47,762 bases of DNA, taken from assembly GCF_014201515.1 (NCBI RefSeq), contig NZ_JACHEQ010000019.1, forward strand, positions 1 through 47,762, in the 5' to 3' direction. Of this stretch, positions 46,631-47,762 are shown one piece after another. Every line of letters begins with the position of its first letter. The first letter of the stretch is position 1. The notes below the pieces were generated by a model, which saw nothing but the letters and a program-made list of their open reading frames with translations, did not search any database and was not told the DNA's origin. A program made the translations under genes and the position numbers. This DNA comes from Anoxybacillus mongoliensis. GTDB taxonomy: Bacteria; Bacillota; Bacilli; Bacillales; Anoxybacillaceae.

Positions 46631-47259
46631 ATGCTTAAATTAACGATACCTGTCATCATTCGCCACGCTCGACCATGCCTCTTCCTCTACTCGCCTACTC
46701 GATGATGTTTGATGCGTCGAGGCAACTCGCCGCTTATTCGATGATGCGTCGCTCGTGGCTGAGGTTTTACCACTAAACTACACCCGCATACTTAAATTAA
46801 CGATACCTGTCATCATTCGCCACGCTCGACCATGCCTCTTCCTCTACTCGCCTACTCGATGATGATTGGTGCGTCGAGGCAACTCGCCGCTTATTCGACG
46901 ATGCACGGCTCGTGGCTGAGGTTTTACCACTAAACTACACCCGCATGCTTAAATTAACGATACCTGTCATCATTCGCCACGCTCGACCATGCATCTTCCT
47001 CTACTCGCCTACTCGATGATGTTTGATGCGTCGAGGCAACTCGCCGCTTATTCGACGATGCACGGCTCGTGGCTGAGGTTTTACCACTAAACTACACCCG
47101 CATACTTAAATTAACGATACCTGTCATCATTCGCCACGCTCGACCATGCCTCTTCCTCTGCTCGCCTACTCGATGATGATTGGTGCGTCGAGGCAACTCG
47201 CCGCTTATTCGACGATGCACGGCTCGTGGCTGAGGTTTTACCACTAAACTACACCCGCA
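46600..47259 (-). repeat. 157-bp tandem array containing tRNA-Gly 5' halves
   Basis: The 30-nt tRNA 5' half (acceptor, D-arm and 5' anticodon stem) occurs at 46601, 46758, 46915, 47072 and 47229, exactly 157 bp apart. The intervening 127 bp are conserved with few changes. Only the first (left-most) copy has the 3' half. Spacer variants alternate, so the array seems to have grown as a 314-bp dimer. The spacer can form hairpins such as GCGGCGAG/CTCGACGC. Confidence 0.93.
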
Positions 47260-47338
47260 CGTGCAGAAAAAGTAGAAATTTGTCGAATGAAGCGTAAAAA
47301 TAAAAAACAGGAATCCCTGCTTCGTAATTACGTTTTAC

Positions 47339-47367
47339 ATTATATCGACTCCCCTCAGACAAGTCAA
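47339..47367 (-). promoter_or_regulatory. Sigma-A promoter of the tRNA-Gly array
   Basis: On the minus strand TTGACT (47362-47367), 17-bp spacer, TATAAT (47339-47344). Transcription would start near 47332, pass a short CAGG/CCTG hairpin with a T-rich tail, cross four tRNA halves and end after the full tRNA. Confidence 0.85.
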
Positions 47368-47492
47368 TACCTTGTTCACAACTTTTTCAAAAATACATCA
47401 CTCATCTCTTTATAACCGATTTTTCCTATAAAATCGATGAACGCATGTATGATAATAATAAACATCTTGCATGAGGAAAGTGAGGAAAGAAT

Positions 47493-47522
47493 TTGACATA
47501 ACACCTTAAGGTTTCATATAAT
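47493..47522 (+). promoter_or_regulatory. Sigma-A promoter with central dyad for the SRPBCC gene
   Basis: TTGACA (47493-47498), 18-bp spacer and TATAAT (47517-47522). The palindrome ACCTTAAGGT (47503-47512) is exactly centred in the spacer, the layout of MerR-type or other repressor/activator targets. Confidence 0.7.
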
Positions 47523-47565
47523 AAAAAACGAAACTAAAAGGTTATATATTTTAGGAGGATCATTT

Positions 47566-47682
47566 ATGAGCCAAATGGTACAAGATATTCAACAAACAAT
47601 CATCATTGAAGCGCCAATTCAAAAAGTATGGAATATGGTGTCTACATCTGAAGGAATAGCTTCATGGTGTTTTTGTCAATAA
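47566..47682 (+). pseudogene. SRPBCC/AHSA1-family gene truncated by an insertion
   Basis: Begins [20 protein letters not shown] and [14 protein letters not shown], the N-terminus of an AHSA1-like START-fold protein in which a loop of 100 or more residues should follow. After TGG (47665-47667) the sequence changes into what appears to be IS DNA, adding CFCQ and a stop. AGGAGG lies 9 nt before the ATG. Confidence 0.82.
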
Positions 47683-47762
47683 TAAATTGAGCCAGAGCGA
47701 TCACTTCAAAAGTGAGCCACTTTTAGAATCAGAGTTCCCATAAATGGGAGAGGGTGGGTGTT
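47668..47762 (+). mobile_element. End of a probable IS21-family insertion sequence (partial)
   Basis: The sequence starts TGTTTTTGTCAATAATAAAT and carries repeated TGAGCCA units and CACTT/AAGTG pairs, as in the ends of IS21-type elements of Bacillaceae. The element continues beyond the window, so family and orientation are tentative. Confidence 0.55.

Noticed and set aside
46600-47259. CRISPR array
   Set aside because: The period is 157 bp, and the 'spacers' are nearly identical to one another; the short repeat is the tRNA-Gly 5' half. No cas genes are present.
47417-47436. CGATTTT/AAAATCG hairpin between the tRNA promoter and the SRPBCC promoter
   Set aside because: Lacks a T-run on either strand and no gene ends there; too weak to call a terminator.

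Overview
The window looks like the chromosome of a moderately thermophilic, spore-forming Bacillaceae of the Anoxybacillus/Geobacillus type. This is inferred from the Bacillus subtilis-like order queG - yhbB-like - trmL - prkA - yhbH, strong AGGAGG ribosome sites, sigma-A type promoters and a low-to-middle GC content. No species name can be fixed from the sequence alone.

Layout. (1) 1-6330 is chromosomal, all on the minus strand: a CNNM/CorC-type membrane protein, a YugP-like zinc protease, and a sulfane-sulfur cluster. That cluster holds a rhodanese, a TusA-rhodanese fusion, a DsrE-like protein, TusA, a TauE/SafE exporter, a glutaredoxin-like protein and a rhodanese-metallo-beta-lactamase persulfide dioxygenase candidate. 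Four copies of one 16-bp dyad sit at its three promoters, pointing to one shared repressor, probably of the CsoR/CstR type. (2) About 6471-39800 is a complete-looking 33-kb siphovirus prophage inserted inside yhbH. From left to right it has cargo genes and a TnpB relic; endolysin and holin; tail genes, with a canonical C-CCA-AAC -1 frameshift in the tail assembly chaperone; an HK97-type head and packaging module with HNH nuclease; late regulators (ArpU, a small tyrosine recombinase, a Rha-type protein); a run of very small early genes; dUTPase; a DnaD-type initiator with four origin-like iterons; a cro/cI-type switch with regularly placed operators; two cargo genes (PH-like/SHOCT and a nuclease-excalibur protein); ImmA; and a large serine integrase. 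(3) 39645-46476 is chromosomal again: yhbH, prkA, a 30-aa ORF, trmL, a YhbB-like amidase, queG and a B3/B4-domain protein. (4) 46557-47762 holds a complete tRNA-Gly(UCC), preceded in its own transcription direction by four extra copies of its 5' half in a 157-bp tandem array behind a strong promoter. After this comes an SRPBCC (AHSA1-like) gene cut after 34 codons by what looks like the end of an IS21-family element.

The most striking points are these. (a) The prophage carries its own version of the yhbH 3' end, so integration swaps about 50 C-terminal residues of YhbH instead of breaking the gene. The displaced native 3' end with its terminator survives at 6298-6474. Joining the two junctions on paper rebuilds an attP with a long imperfect dyad around CTGA. 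(b) The tRNA-Gly half-gene array. (c) A phased four-repeat array just upstream of an extended -10 promoter with no -35 box, a good candidate for the activator-dependent late promoter. (d) The shared operator set of the sulfur cluster.

Starts were often moved inward from the longest reading frame to fit ribosome binding sites. All functional names rest on motif and domain recognition by eye; no database search was possible.
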